Shown piece after piece: positions 55,779 through 64,000 of a stretch of 64,000 nucleotides of DNA (positions within the stretch are counted from its first letter, which is position 1; each line of letters starts with the position of its first letter). The translations under genes were made by a program, and so were the position numbers. The notes under the pieces were generated by a model. That model saw only the letters and a program-made list of their open reading frames with translations, had not been told where the DNA came from and did no database searches. The DNA lies in assembly GCA_041941305.1 (NCBI GenBank), contig JBGTQJ010000009.1, forward strand, positions 124,001-188,000. The letters are read 5' to 3'. The stretch is from JANSWP01 sp041941305. GTDB taxonomy: Bacteria > Bacteroidota > Bacteroidia > Chitinophagales > Saprospiraceae.

Positions 55779-56438
55779 TTATTTTAATGCCCCAAACCCA
55801 ATCCCCGTACTATTCCCAACTCCCACTTCCCAGGCAAATTGAACTGCTCTTGGATCACCTTCTACTATCACCGGACAAATCGTCCCCTTTATATCCAATC
55901 CCCGATATCGAATTTTCTTAACAATCGGCTTTGGATAAGTCGAATCAAAAGCAACGGAGACATTACCTGACAAACCTGCTTTATCCATTTTTCGACGAAG
56001 TGTTTCTGTTAAAAAGTCATTGGATTCCGGTTGATTTGGAAAATAATATTGGTGGTGTAGATCTGATTCAAATTTTCGTTTGATGAGGATGGGACTTTGC
56101 GCCAGGAATAGTTTTTTGCGACCAAAATCAGGAGTCTTTTGAATGCGTGCTTCTCGAACCGACATGCCCCATCGGATGGCTTGCCCTTTAAACATGCCTT
56201 GTACCAAAGCAGTTAATAAAGCAGGATCAGGCGCACTCACAAAAAAGGTACTGCCATTTGGAAAATCTAATCCTCTTTTCGTCGGAATTCCCCGACTCAG
56301 CCAGGAAAGTGAATATAAAGAAATGTCATTGTGCAACTCATTCTCCCCCAACCATTTGTGAAAAGCGCCAACTAAAGTTTGCTGATAATTGAAAGGCACG
56401 ATTTCCCGATTTGGAGTTAAGTGTAAATAAATTCGCAT
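55779..56438 (-). CDS. cas6: CRISPR RNA endoribonuclease Cas6
   Basis: 219 aa. The opening RIYLHLTPNREIVPFNYQQT and GAFHKWL hold the usual catalytic histidine region; the C-terminal glycine-rich loop GVGNSTGIGFGALK is diagnostic of Cas6 RAMPs. It cuts the pre-crRNA within repeats. It is first in the minus-strand operon. The 167-bp divergent gap before 56606 must hold the operon promoter, but I see no clean TTTG/TAnnTTTG pair. Confidence 0.95.
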   Translation of the reverse strand: MRIYLHLTPNREIVPFNYQQTLVGAFHKWLGENELHNDISLYSLSWLSRGIPTKRGLDFPNGSTFFVSAPDPALLTALVQGMFKGQAIRWGMSVREARIQKTPDFGRKKLFLAQSPILIKRKFESDLHHQYYFPNQPESNDFLTETLRRKMDKAGLSGNVSVAFDSTYPKPIVKKIRYRGLDIKGTICPVIVEGDPRAVQFAWEVGVGNSTGIGFGALK

Positions 56439-56605
56439 GGTTGTTTAGTTTTGCTATTGCAATATATGTTAGAAATATCAGATATGTGATATTTTAAAAC
56501 AAAGCGCCAGGTGTTTTTTTAACTATAAATCATAGCATTTTTTAAGCAATTATATTTAATGCTGAGTGCAAATTGCTGTATATCAATTATTTAATTCATA
56601 ATGAG

Positions 56606-58063
56606 ATGACCAGGAAATCAAAAAAATCGCTTCAAAACAGAGCATTTATTCAAGCCTTGTCTGCACTTTCTTCTTCCGAACTCAAGATGTTCAAGTCATT
56701 TTGCCTGAAATCTTCCTCCATTTCCAAAGAGACGAAAAGCCTGTTTGAATCCATTTATAAAGCAGCTCCCAATTTTGAAAAATTGAATGAGGAGAGGCTG
56801 CTTTCCAGATTCTTTCCAAATAAACCAAAAGCCAAAGTGCTGCTCAATTATGCGTTCTACGATTTGTCAGAATTGCTTCGAAAGTGGATGATCCAAAAAG
56901 AAGTGGAAGCCGATGAGTATTTACAAAACCAATTGTTCATTAGAGCCTGTAAAAAGCGGTTTTTGCATCGTCAATTTTTCAAGAAAACACAGCAAACCCT
57001 GGAAGCATTGGAAAAGGAAATACCAGTCCCAAATACCTGGCATAAGCAATTTGAAACCAATTTTAATTTGTTCTATCATGTCCAAACGCCCAAAAACCAA
57101 CCAGAAGTAAAGAGTCTTTCCGATATGGAAAGCAATTTGGAAATGTTTTACTATGGTTCCAAAATCAGGTTGTTGTGCCAACAGGCCAATCGGATAAAAA
57201 AGTTAAATTTCTTGCCTGATATCCTTGATGAAGATTTGAGTTTTACTATGGATTTTGCCCGAAAACAGGGAGGCAAAATTCCTTTTTTCGCACTTTATGT
57301 TCAACTCATTGAATACCTCCAAAACCCCGATATGGTTAAACTAAATTCGTTTTTTCAAAATTTTAAAAAAGAAAGAACCAAGCTTGACCGACTTGACCAG
57401 ACCATCCTCATTTTTGTGGCTGCCTATTCTCTGAATGCCGCTACAATGAAAGGCAATAAGACCATTGTAAAAATGCAATTCGATTTATACAAATATGCTT
57501 TTGAGAATGATTTGGCTTTGTTTGACAATGAAATGTCTGATACGCCTTTCAATAATTTTTTGGTTGCAGCTTGTGAGGTTGGTGAGTTCAAAATCGCTCA
57601 AGAAATGCTCAAAAAATATAAACCGTATTTCAACCCGAAAATCAAAGAAGAATTCACAAATTTGATGCAATGTACCCTTTTCTATTATCAACGAAAATAC
57701 GAAAAGGTTGAGTTAAACCTGCGCGATTTCCAATTCAAAAAACCAGAATTCCGCATTCGAAGCCGAAACCTATGGCTAAAAATCCTTTATGAACTTTTTC
57801 AAAAGGATAGCACTTATAAATCCATTATTCTTTCCGAGTTGATGAACCTCAAAAAGTACATTCAGAAACAACACAGAATTTCAGAATCCCGAAAAAACAT
57901 CTATTATTCCATGATTTTCGTCATTCGGAAATTGACCAATGCTAAACACAATAGTTCACTTTCACGGATAAAAGCAAAACAAGAATTAATGAACTATTTA
58001 AGTGATAAATCCAATAATCCAATCTCTCGGAATTGGTTGTCTGAAAAAATCAAAGAACTCTAA
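56606..58063 (+). CDS. Large all-helical protein of unknown function
   Basis: About 485 aa from the ATG at 56606 (MTRKSKKSLQNRAFIQAL); a TTG 11 codons upstream is open. The protein is basic, lacks signal or membrane segments and is predicted almost entirely alpha-helical, with TPR-like helix pairs (FNNFLVAACEVGEFKIAQEM). I do not recognise catalytic motifs. It diverges from the cas operon; a link to CRISPR is not shown. Confidence 0.75.
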   Translation: MTRKSKKSLQNRAFIQALSALSSSELKMFKSFCLKSSSISKETKSLFESIYKAAPNFEKLNEERLLSRFFPNKPKAKVLLNYAFYDLSELLRKWMIQKEVEADEYLQNQLFIRACKKRFLHRQFFKKTQQTLEALEKEIPVPNTWHKQFETNFNLFYHVQTPKNQPEVKSLSDMESNLEMFYYGSKIRLLCQQANRIKKLNFLPDILDEDLSFTMDFARKQGGKIPFFALYVQLIEYLQNPDMVKLNSFFQNFKKERTKLDRLDQTILIFVAAYSLNAATMKGNKTIVKMQFDLYKYAFENDLALFDNEMSDTPFNNFLVAACEVGEFKIAQEMLKKYKPYFNPKIKEEFTNLMQCTLFYYQRKYEKVELNLRDFQFKKPEFRIRSRNLWLKILYELFQKDSTYKSIILSELMNLKKYIQKQHRISESRKNIYYSMIFVIRKLTNAKHNSSLSRIKAKQELMNYLSDKSNNPISRNWLSEKIKEL

Positions 58064-58120
58064 AAGTCTCCGATCAAACCGGAGCTCAATCGGAGAAATT
58101 TCATTGTTAGCCAAGCCTAC

Positions 58121-58264
58121 TTAACCATCCAATACATCATCAATTATGACGAAGTCATCTGATTGACTTTGATCATCATTACCGCCTTTGACAGTTTTTT
58201 GTTGACTTTTGGGCATAACTTGCCCCTTAAAATCCTTGACGGATTTTTTTGAATTCGCATTCAT
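58121..58264 (-). CDS. Small GG-containing acidic peptide gene (candidate RiPP or exported peptide)
   Basis: 47 aa: a basic first half, MNANSKKSVKDFKGQVMPKS, then QQKTVKGG, and a short acidic/hydrophobic tail NDDQSQSDDFVIIDDVLDG. The GG break between a basic leader-like half and a distinct core resembles double-glycine precursors in Bacteroidota. It lies 164 bp downstream of the WYL regulator, same strand. No modification enzyme is near. It is short, so a chance frame cannot be excluded, but composition and asymmetry look real. Confidence 0.55.
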   Translation of the reverse strand: MNANSKKSVKDFKGQVMPKSQQKTVKGGNDDQSQSDDFVIIDDVLDG

Positions 58265-58428
58265 GTTGCACTGGTTTGGTGGGTTTGGAGTAAGCTTACT
58301 TTAAGCCCGGTGAATATAGATGTGGTACCGATATAAATTTGAAAACCGCCTTAAAAGGATGTTTTCCTTATTTATACCACAAAGATTCACCCATACCTGT
58401 GCAATGACTGCGCACCCCCTCAAAAAAA

Positions 58429-59352
58429 TTAAAAATCCATTTCTATAACCATTGATTGAAGATGTTCAAGTAATGAGTCAGGCTCTAAAATTTCAATTTT
58501 TTCGTGGTAGTAGCCTAAAATAAAATTGGTAAGCCCTTTGAATTTATGATTTACCATACACTGAAAATCAAAGATTTCCGGGTTTTCTGTCTCTTCTAAT
58601 AAATATTTGGTCATTGGAAACCTTTCAGTTAATTCATTGTATGCTCCTAGACCTAGTCTGAGATGTACCATCACCTGGTTATTATCCACAATTCTGAAGG
58701 GATCAGTTTTAATGATATTGTGATGGCTCTTATATTCCCATTTTTGGTCTGTATAACGCACTCTTCTGATGCGAGAAATTCGGTAATGTCGTAAACTTTT
58801 TGCCTCCACATCATACGCTTGTAAAATATCTTCAGAAGGACTGATATGAAAGGGCTCAACCAGGCGATCTGCCAAACGATTAAAAGAACGATAATCTACC
58901 AAGACTACTCGGTACTCATTGTCTTTCGCATTTTGAAGAACGTCTATTTTGCTTAAATATGGTTTTCTTAAATAGGCGTGTCCTAGTTTACGATAATCAT
59001 ACAGGGAAGCTAGTTTTTTCTTTAATCGTTGTCCTCTTTTTTGACTAATGTCAATTTCGTCTATTACTCGATATAAAAGCTGTTGATCTTCTTCTGAGAA
59101 GTGAAGTAAATCCTTTAGCTTTTTGAAAGGTTTTGATTCTACAAAAAAATACCTATCCTTTTCATCACTATCAATCAGAAAACCAGCATTATTAATGTCA
59201 TTAATTGCTCTTCTTATAGTTGAAGAACTTTTTGAATTAGGAGTATAAATAGCACGTAGTCTGTCAGCTGTGTACATTCTAGGTGCATCCAAAATTGCCA
59301 TCATTATCCGCAAAAGACGGGATTTGGTTCCATATTCATTTTCTTGTGCCAT
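58429..59352 (-). CDS. WYL-domain transcriptional regulator
   Basis: 307 aa. An N-terminal winged helix-turn-helix (YTADRLRAIY ... SSTIRRAINDINNAGFLID) is followed by a WYL domain with VVLVDYRSFNR, RLVEPFHISPSED and LRHYRISRIRRV, and a WCX-like C-terminal part (VMVHLRLGLGAYNEL). WYL proteins bind ligands or nucleic acids and often regulate defence loci. Here it lies near the cas operon and upstream of a small peptide gene. Target unknown. The 262 bp upstream show nothing else I can support. Confidence 0.88.
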   Translation of the reverse strand: MAQENEYGTKSRLLRIMMAILDAPRMYTADRLRAIYTPNSKSSSTIRRAINDINNAGFLIDSDEKDRYFFVESKPFKKLKDLLHFSEEDQQLLYRVIDEIDISQKRGQRLKKKLASLYDYRKLGHAYLRKPYLSKIDVLQNAKDNEYRVVLVDYRSFNRLADRLVEPFHISPSEDILQAYDVEAKSLRHYRISRIRRVRYTDQKWEYKSHHNIIKTDPFRIVDNNQVMVHLRLGLGAYNELTERFPMTKYLLEETENPEIFDFQCMVNHKFKGLTNFILGYYHEKIEILEPDSLLEHLQSMVIEMDF

Positions 59353-59614
59353 ATTTGATTAGCTTTATCTGGAAAAAAGGTATTCAAATCGTTTCCAATA
59401 TTTACAAGCTAAGCGGGAGAGTTGTATCGATCTTGGCCCACAAGGTAGAAAATATTATTTCTGAATATTAAACTTCTGCTTGGTTTTTATCAGAAAAGCA
59501 TCATAGATATTTTCATGTCTCACACGCTCAAAATCTCACAATCTTTAACCTCAAGCCAGAAAAGACTTTCTTGAATTCCTTGCCACCTTTGCGCTAAAAA
59601 TAACTTGGAAGGAA

Positions 59615-60271
59615 CTATAATGTTCTCACCAACAAGCTTCTCCCTACCTTCTCGCTAATCACAATAGGCGCTTTTTCGTCACAACTAATTAAGATACTAT
59701 TATCGAAAGATTCGGTTTTTAAAACCTCTATAATTGTACCCAATTGTATAGATAGCTTATCAAGATAGTGTAATAACTCTGTTGAACTATTGGCTATAGC
59801 ACACACTTGTACTTTTTGCCCCCTGGATATATCCGCTAAAAGCGAAGCTTGTTGTTCTGGTACGTTTCCTTCTCCATCGGGGATAGGCGAGCCGTGGGGG
59901 TCGAAGGAAGGGTGGTCAAGCATCTCGTCCATCCGGGAAAAGAGCTTTTCGGAATCAATGTGTTCCATCTGCTCCGCAATTTCGTGTACTTCCTCCCATC
60001 CAAAACCCATGACTTCATACAGGAACATCTCCGTTAACCGGTGTTTGCGGATAACCTTGGCAGCGGCTTTTTGTCCTTTCTCCGTCAATTGTAATGGCTG
60101 GTATTTTTGGTAAACCACCCAGCCGTGCTCCTGAAGGCTTTTCACCATGTTATTGGCGGTCGGTTTGCTCACCTCCAGCCTATTGCTCAGTTCCGTGATG
60201 CTGATAGGGTTGCCCTCCCTGTCGAGAAAGTAGAGGGCTTTCAGATAATTTTCTTTGACCGTAGTGGGCAT
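59615..60271 (-). CDS. DtxR/MntR-family metal-dependent repressor
   Basis: 218 aa from the ATG at 60271 (MPTTVKENYLKALYFL). The winged HTH contains ITELSNRLEVSKPTANNMVKS; the metal-binding dimerisation domain has HRLTEMFLYEVMGF, EEVHEIAEQMEHI and DHPSFDPHGSPIPD; a C-terminal SH3-like FeoA-type domain ends the protein. It senses Mn2+ or Fe2+. It diverges from a TonB-receptor operon whose promoter contains a DtxR-like site, so it is probably its repressor. Confidence 0.93.
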   Translation of the reverse strand: MPTTVKENYLKALYFLDREGNPISITELSNRLEVSKPTANNMVKSLQEHGWVVYQKYQPLQLTEKGQKAAAKVIRKHRLTEMFLYEVMGFGWEEVHEIAEQMEHIDSEKLFSRMDEMLDHPSFDPHGSPIPDGEGNVPEQQASLLADISRGQKVQVCAIANSSTELLHYLDKLSIQLGTIIEVLKTESFDNSILISCDEKAPIVISEKVGRSLLVRTL

Positions 60272-60313
60272 ATTTTTTTGATACAAACATAATCAAAAAA
60301 AGATTTAAATAAT

Positions 60314-60344
60314 TTTGTTAGAGTAGCCTAACTTTTTATATTTG
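60314..60344 (+). promoter_or_regulatory. TonB-receptor promoter with embedded DtxR-like operator
   Basis: TTTG (60314-60317) and TATATTTG (60337-60344) are separated by exactly 19 bp, a full Bacteroidota promoter. Between them TTAGAGTAGCCTAAC (60318-60332) closely resembles the DtxR/MntR operator consensus (TTAGGTTAGCCTAACC). Repressor bound there would block RNA polymerase; the same gap also serves the divergent repressor gene. Confidence 0.75.
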
Positions 60345-60378
60345 CATTATCTAATTATATTTTTAACACAATCAAACT

Positions 60379-62682
60379 ATGTGGTTTAGCTTCCATAAAA
60401 TTCTGCTGCCCACCCTGCTACTTGCATTCACTGTTGTGGTCTATGGGCAAAACGCTGTGCTTACAGGCAAGGTTAGTGACCTGTCCGGAGCGCCTTTGGG
60501 CTTTGCAAGTATTGCCTTGGAAGGCACTATCTTGGGGACGACTACCGATTCCAGTGGTCTTTATGCCATTGCCAAAGTCCCTATTGGCGAATACACCATC
60601 ATAGCCTCTTTTTTGGGCTACGAGTCTACCCAAAAGCGGGTCGAACTCAAACCGGGCGAGCAAGCTAGCCTTGACTTTAGGCTTGCCGAATCCGTTAGCA
60701 CGATGGAGGAGGTAGTGGTAACCGGAACTTTGAAGGAAGTCAACCGCCTCGAAAGTCCTGTTCCCGTTGAGGTTTATAACCCCGTATTTTTCAGGAAAAA
60801 CCCAACGCCAAACATGTATGAGGCTTTGCAAAATGTGAATGGTGTACGACCGCAACTGAACTGTCAGGTGTGCAACACAGGGGACATCCACATCAACGGT
60901 CTGGAAGGACCTTACACGATGGTGCTTATAGACGGAATGCCAATAGTGAGCAGCCTTGCAACCGTCTATGGTCTTTCGGGCATCCCCAACTCGATGATTG
61001 AACGTATGGAAATCGTAAAAGGTCCAGCTTCATCGCTTTATGGAAGTGAGGCAATCGGGGGATTGATTAACATCATTACAAAAAATCCTGAAAAAGCTCC
61101 CATTCTTACGGCTGACGTGATGGGAACAACTTGGGGGGAGTTAAATACCGACTTGGGGTTTCGGTTTAATATTGGAGAAAAGGCATCTGTACTGACCGGT
61201 GTAAATTATTTCAATTTTGACAATGTGGTGGATAACAATGATGACAATTTTACCGATATGACCATACAAGAGCGAGTGTCTGTTTTTCAAAAATGGAATT
61301 TCAATCGGAAAGACAACCGCCTGTTTACCTTGGCTGGTCGTTACTACTGGGAAGACCGCTGGGGTGGGGAACTGGATTGGACACCTGCTTTCAGAGGAGG
61401 CGATGAAATTTATGGTGAGGCCATCACCACCGAGCGGTGGGAACTTTTGGGGCAGTACCAATTGCCGACTGTCGAAAATATAATGCTCTCTTTTTCCTTC
61501 AATACGCATGACCAAAACTCAGTTTACGGGGATGTGCCCTATATTGCTGACCAGAGGATTGGTTTTGGACAATTGACATGGGATAAAAAAATCGGTAAGC
61601 ACGACCTGTTGATGGGTACGGCATTGCGTTATACATATTATGACGATAATACACCTGCTACTGCCTCTGCCGAAAATATAGCGGTGAACAACCCTGATAA
61701 AATTTGGCTTCCCGGTATTTTGGTGCAGGACGAAATTGCCCTGAACGAAAAGCATAAAATACTGTTGGGGCTACGTTACGATTATAATGATAATCATGGT
61801 AGCATTATTACCCCACGTTTTGCCTATAAGTGGTCAATCACCAGGAATGATATTTTCCGTTTGAATGCAGGCACTGGTTTTCGGGTAGTCAATCTGTTTA
61901 CCGAAGATCACGCTGCTCTGACGGGGGCAAGGGAAGTAGTCATTGTTGAAGACCTTGATCCGGAAGAGTCCTACAACGTCAATATCAATTATATCAAAAA
62001 GATGTACATGGAAAATGGGGGTTTGGGAAGTATCGAACTGTCAGGCTGGTACACCTACTTCACCAATGTCATTTTTCCTGACTTTGAGACTAATGCCAAC
62101 CAGATTATCTATGACAATCTGGACGGTCATGCGGTCAGCAAAGGGGTCAGCCTAAATGCAGATTTGAGCCTGCCAAATGGTTTTTCCTTCTTGCTGGGAG
62201 GTACGCTGATGGATGTTTCCTCCAAAGAGGAGGGGGTGACACAGCGACAGATTCTGACCGAACGCTTTACAGGGACATGGTCGATATCCTACAAATTTTT
62301 GGATAACAAAATGGCGATAGATTACACGGGAAATATTTATGGCCCCATGCGGCTGCCCTTACTCGGCGACCTTGACCCCCGTCCCGGGGAGTCTCCGTGG
62401 TGGAGTATCCAGAATATACAGTTGACCTACAAAGGCATTAAGCATTTCGAGTTTTACGGCGGGGTGAAAAACCTGCTGGATTGGACACCGTGGAAAAACC
62501 AGGACGAGCCCATCATCGCCCGTGCTTTTGACCCTTTTGACCGTGGTGTGGAGTTTGACGGAGACGGCAACGTACTGGCGACACCCGGCAACCCGAATGC
62601 TTTGACCTTTGACCCTTCCTACGTGTATGCGCCCAATCAAGGCATCCGTGGATTTTTGGGGATACGGTATTCATTCCGATAA
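60379..62682 (+). CDS. TonB-dependent outer-membrane receptor, metal-regulated
   Basis: 767 aa. Signal peptide (ending VYGQ); carboxypeptidase-regulatory-like N-terminal domain (about 25-110; LTGKVSDLSGAPLGFASIAL); TonB-box region EEVVVTG; plug domain (LIDGMPIVSSLATVYGLSGI and IVKGPASSLYGSEAIGGLIN); and a 22-strand barrel ending in an aromatic residue (GIRYSFR). A CQVC pair lies in the plug. The DtxR-type regulator next door suggests uptake of chelated iron or manganese; the ligand is unknown. Confidence 0.93.
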   Translation: MWFSFHKILLPTLLLAFTVVVYGQNAVLTGKVSDLSGAPLGFASIALEGTILGTTTDSSGLYAIAKVPIGEYTIIASFLGYESTQKRVELKPGEQASLDFRLAESVSTMEEVVVTGTLKEVNRLESPVPVEVYNPVFFRKNPTPNMYEALQNVNGVRPQLNCQVCNTGDIHINGLEGPYTMVLIDGMPIVSSLATVYGLSGIPNSMIERMEIVKGPASSLYGSEAIGGLINIITKNPEKAPILTADVMGTTWGELNTDLGFRFNIGEKASVLTGVNYFNFDNVVDNNDDNFTDMTIQERVSVFQKWNFNRKDNRLFTLAGRYYWEDRWGGELDWTPAFRGGDEIYGEAITTERWELLGQYQLPTVENIMLSFSFNTHDQNSVYGDVPYIADQRIGFGQLTWDKKIGKHDLLMGTALRYTYYDDNTPATASAENIAVNNPDKIWLPGILVQDEIALNEKHKILLGLRYDYNDNHGSIITPRFAYKWSITRNDIFRLNAGTGFRVVNLFTEDHAALTGAREVVIVEDLDPEESYNVNINYIKKMYMENGGLGSIELSGWYTYFTNVIFPDFETNANQIIYDNLDGHAVSKGVSLNADLSLPNGFSFLLGGTLMDVSSKEEGVTQRQILTERFTGTWSISYKFLDNKMAIDYTGNIYGPMRLPLLGDLDPRPGESPWWSIQNIQLTYKGIKHFEFYGGVKNLLDWTPWKNQDEPIIARAFDPFDRGVEFDGDGNVLATPGNPNALTFDPSYVYAPNQGIRGFLGIRYSFR

Positions 62683-62685
62683 AAT

Positions 62686-63186
62686 ATGAAAGGCAGTATC
62701 TACCTTTTAATGATTCCATTTATACTGATGCTGGTGGGATGTGCTTTGCCAAAAGGGAAGTTGGGCGCACCTACTTCTGTTTTGAAGCACTACCGGTTTT
62801 CAGAACTGGACAGTTTGATGTCGAAGGAACAGCGTCCCCTTGCTGTTTTTTTACATACAGATTGGTGCAGGTATTGTAAGCATATGGAGCAGACCACCCT
62901 TCAAAACCAGCAGGTAATAGAACTGCTCAACAAGCAATATTATTTTATTTCTTTTAATGGAGAACAGAAGGAAAAAGTGACTTTCCAAAACCACCTTTTC
63001 CAATACCGACCAACAGGCAGAAAAACCGGGACGCATGAATTGGCATCTGCTCTGGGAACGGTAAAGGGGGTGTTGACTTATCCTGTGTTAATAATCCTAA
63101 ATCCGGAATATGAGGTTGTATTTCAACATAATTCGTTTATCAAAGCACAAACCCTTGCAGCTATATTAAGAAGTGGAAGCAAATGA
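62686..63186 (+). CDS. Thioredoxin-fold lipoprotein
   Basis: 166 aa. The lipobox MLVGC (Cys19) is followed by a thioredoxin-like domain with the active site TDWCRYCKHMEQ (CxxC, about residues 61-64) and the cis-proline region GVLTYPVLIILNP. It starts 3 bp after the TonB-receptor stop, hence one operon. It may keep the receptor's CQVC cysteines or a metal ligand reduced in the periplasm (inference). Confidence 0.88.
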   Translation: MKGSIYLLMIPFILMLVGCALPKGKLGAPTSVLKHYRFSELDSLMSKEQRPLAVFLHTDWCRYCKHMEQTTLQNQQVIELLNKQYYFISFNGEQKEKVTFQNHLFQYRPTGRKTGTHELASALGTVKGVLTYPVLIILNPEYEVVFQHNSFIKAQTLAAILRSGSK

Positions 63187-63246
63187 ATAGGAAATCGTTT
63201 GACTTATGATTTACCGATTAGTATTTGCAAATACTATACAAATAAA

Positions 63247-63278
63247 AAGGAGTTATGAAAATCCTTTCATAACTCCTT
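63247..63278 (-). terminator. Terminator downstream of tRNA-Pro
   Basis: A perfect 14-bp stem (AAGGAGTTATGAAA / TTTCATAACTCCTT) with a 4-nt loop is followed on the minus strand by a T-rich tail. It lies 10 bp beyond the tRNA 3' end. Confidence 0.85.
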
Positions 63279-63288
63279 GACAACTAAG

Positions 63289-63364
63289 TCGGGGTGAGAG
63301 GATTTGAACCTCCGACCCCACGCCCCCCAGACGTGTACTCTAACCTGGCTGAGCTACACCCCGA
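63289..63364 (-). tRNA. tRNA-Pro (anticodon GGG)
   Basis: 76 nt folding as a full cloverleaf: acceptor TCGGGGT / ACCCCGA, D-arm AGCTC...GAG, anticodon stem CACGT / GCGTG with loop CTGGGGG (anticodon GGG), and T-arm GGAGGTTCAAATCCTCT. CCA is not encoded. It reads codons CCC/CCU. Confidence 0.96.
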
Positions 63365-63519
63365 ACTATTTGCTGTTATGCATTTCAGGCATTCCTGAAA
63401 TCATCCTTCCTGAGCATCAATTTTGAAGGTAGTCTCAAGAAGGGGCGCAAATTTATAAAATTAATTTTTGTAAATCCCCGAAATTCATGGCTAATATCTA
63501 CAACTAATTATATTTGCGG

Positions 63520-64000
63520 ATGCCGCAAAATGCCCGACTGTATACCTTCCCTTTTTTGCTACTTTGCCTTAGCCATGTTCTTTTCGCGGCAAGTTTTACA
63601 ATGATACTTCCCGAATTGCCAGCCTACCTCACAAGTCTTGGTGGAGAAGCGTACAAGGGATTAATAATTGCTTTGTTTACATTGATGGCGGGGATCTCTC
63701 GTCCCTTTAGTGGAAAATTGACCGATACAGTAGGGAGAATGCCCGTGATGGTTTTTGGGTCAGTGGTTTGTGTCATTTGTTCTGCATTGTATCCACTTTT
63801 GACAACGGTAGCCGGATTCCTTTTGTTACGGTTTTTTCACGGCTTTTCAACTGGATTTAAACCCACTGCCGCAGTGGCCTATGTAGCTGATATTGTTCCG
63901 GATGAGCGGAGGGGAGAAGCAATGGGTATTTTGGGAATCGCGATGAACAGTGGGGCATCTATATCACCACCTTTTGGAAGTTATCTGGCAGATAATTTCT
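63520..64000 (+). CDS. MFS transporter (partial, N-terminal part)
   Basis: 160 codons run to the window edge from the ATG at 63520 (MPQNARLYTFPFLLLCLSHV). Several membrane helices are visible; loop 2-3 has RPFSGKLTDTVGRMPVMVFG, the MFS G-x-x-x-D-x-x-G-R motif, and GILGIAMNSGASISPPFG resembles the motif C of drug-export MFS members. Drug or metabolite efflux is likely; substrate unknown. Confidence 0.9.
   Translation, partial: MPQNARLYTFPFLLLCLSHVLFAASFTMILPELPAYLTSLGGEAYKGLIIALFTLMAGISRPFSGKLTDTVGRMPVMVFGSVVCVICSALYPLLTTVAGFLLLRFFHGFSTGFKPTAAVAYVADIVPDERRGEAMGILGIAMNSGASISPPFGSYLADNF

Noticed and set aside
59283..59471. A plus-strand frame whose end resembles a T9SS sorting domain (LSGRVVSILAHKVENI)
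   Set aside because: It overlaps the start of the WYL regulator on the other strand, has no upstream domain and the resemblance covers only a few residues.

Overview
The window looks like a chromosomal segment of a Bacteroidota member, most likely a Saprospiria/Cytophagia-like gliding or environmental bacterium. Evidence: an AT-rich composition, absence of Shine-Dalgarno sites, promoters of the Bacteroidota type (TTTG, about 19 bp, TAnnTTTG), a PorP/SprF-type protein with an OmpA/PD40 partner and a giant type B T9SS cargo, TPR-histidine kinases with LytTR regulators, and a PGING-type I-B CRISPR-Cas locus. The species assignment is inference.

Layout. 1-5.8 kb: a VWA protein behind the tail of a probable AAA ATPase, a DUF2795 protein, the peptidoglycan synthase PbpC and a DUF6624 protein. 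5.8-10.1 kb: all on the minus strand, a LytTR response regulator, a double-glycine-leader peptide gene, a soluble TPR histidine kinase, and then a roughly 1-kb 'empty' region that holds three tandem copies of a small-RNA gene. Each copy has a TAnnTTTG-like -7 box, a 5' box of 20 nt identical in all three, a C-rich-loop hairpin followed by a U-tract, and, exactly 36 nt upstream of the -7 box, three or four operator half-sites at an exact 21-bp period. The 5' box is complementary to the start codon of the peptide gene. I consider this the most interesting system in the window: a candidate peptide/LytTR/multi-sRNA circuit.

10.3-41.6 kb: a three-gene minus-strand set (DUF115, SDR, 2-hydroxyacid dehydrogenase), a K+ channel with a zinc-ribbon tail, a beta-helix lipoprotein plus diheme cytochrome pair, secreted BNR-propeller and amidohydrolase enzymes, an AraC/VOC pair, a T9SS-associated trio, a sugar transporter, hydrolases, a secreted intradiol dioxygenase-like protein, a TPR-CHAT protein and an unrecognised low-complexity protein with three 93-bp tandem repeats. 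Several short inverted-repeat elements lie between genes.

41.8-58.3 kb: a defence region. A membrane-anchored NACHT NTPase precedes a 15-repeat CRISPR array (29-bp repeats) split by an IS66 element. The minus-strand cas operon reads cas6-cas5-cas3-csp2(cas8)-cas7-[partial cas4 copy]-[antisense Uma2 nuclease]-cas4-cas1-cas2-leader-array. A second small GG-type peptide gene and a WYL regulator follow. 59.6-64 kb: a DtxR-type metalloregulator diverges from a TonB receptor/thioredoxin lipoprotein operon with a DtxR-like operator inside the promoter; then a tRNA-Pro(GGG) and the start of an MFS transporter.
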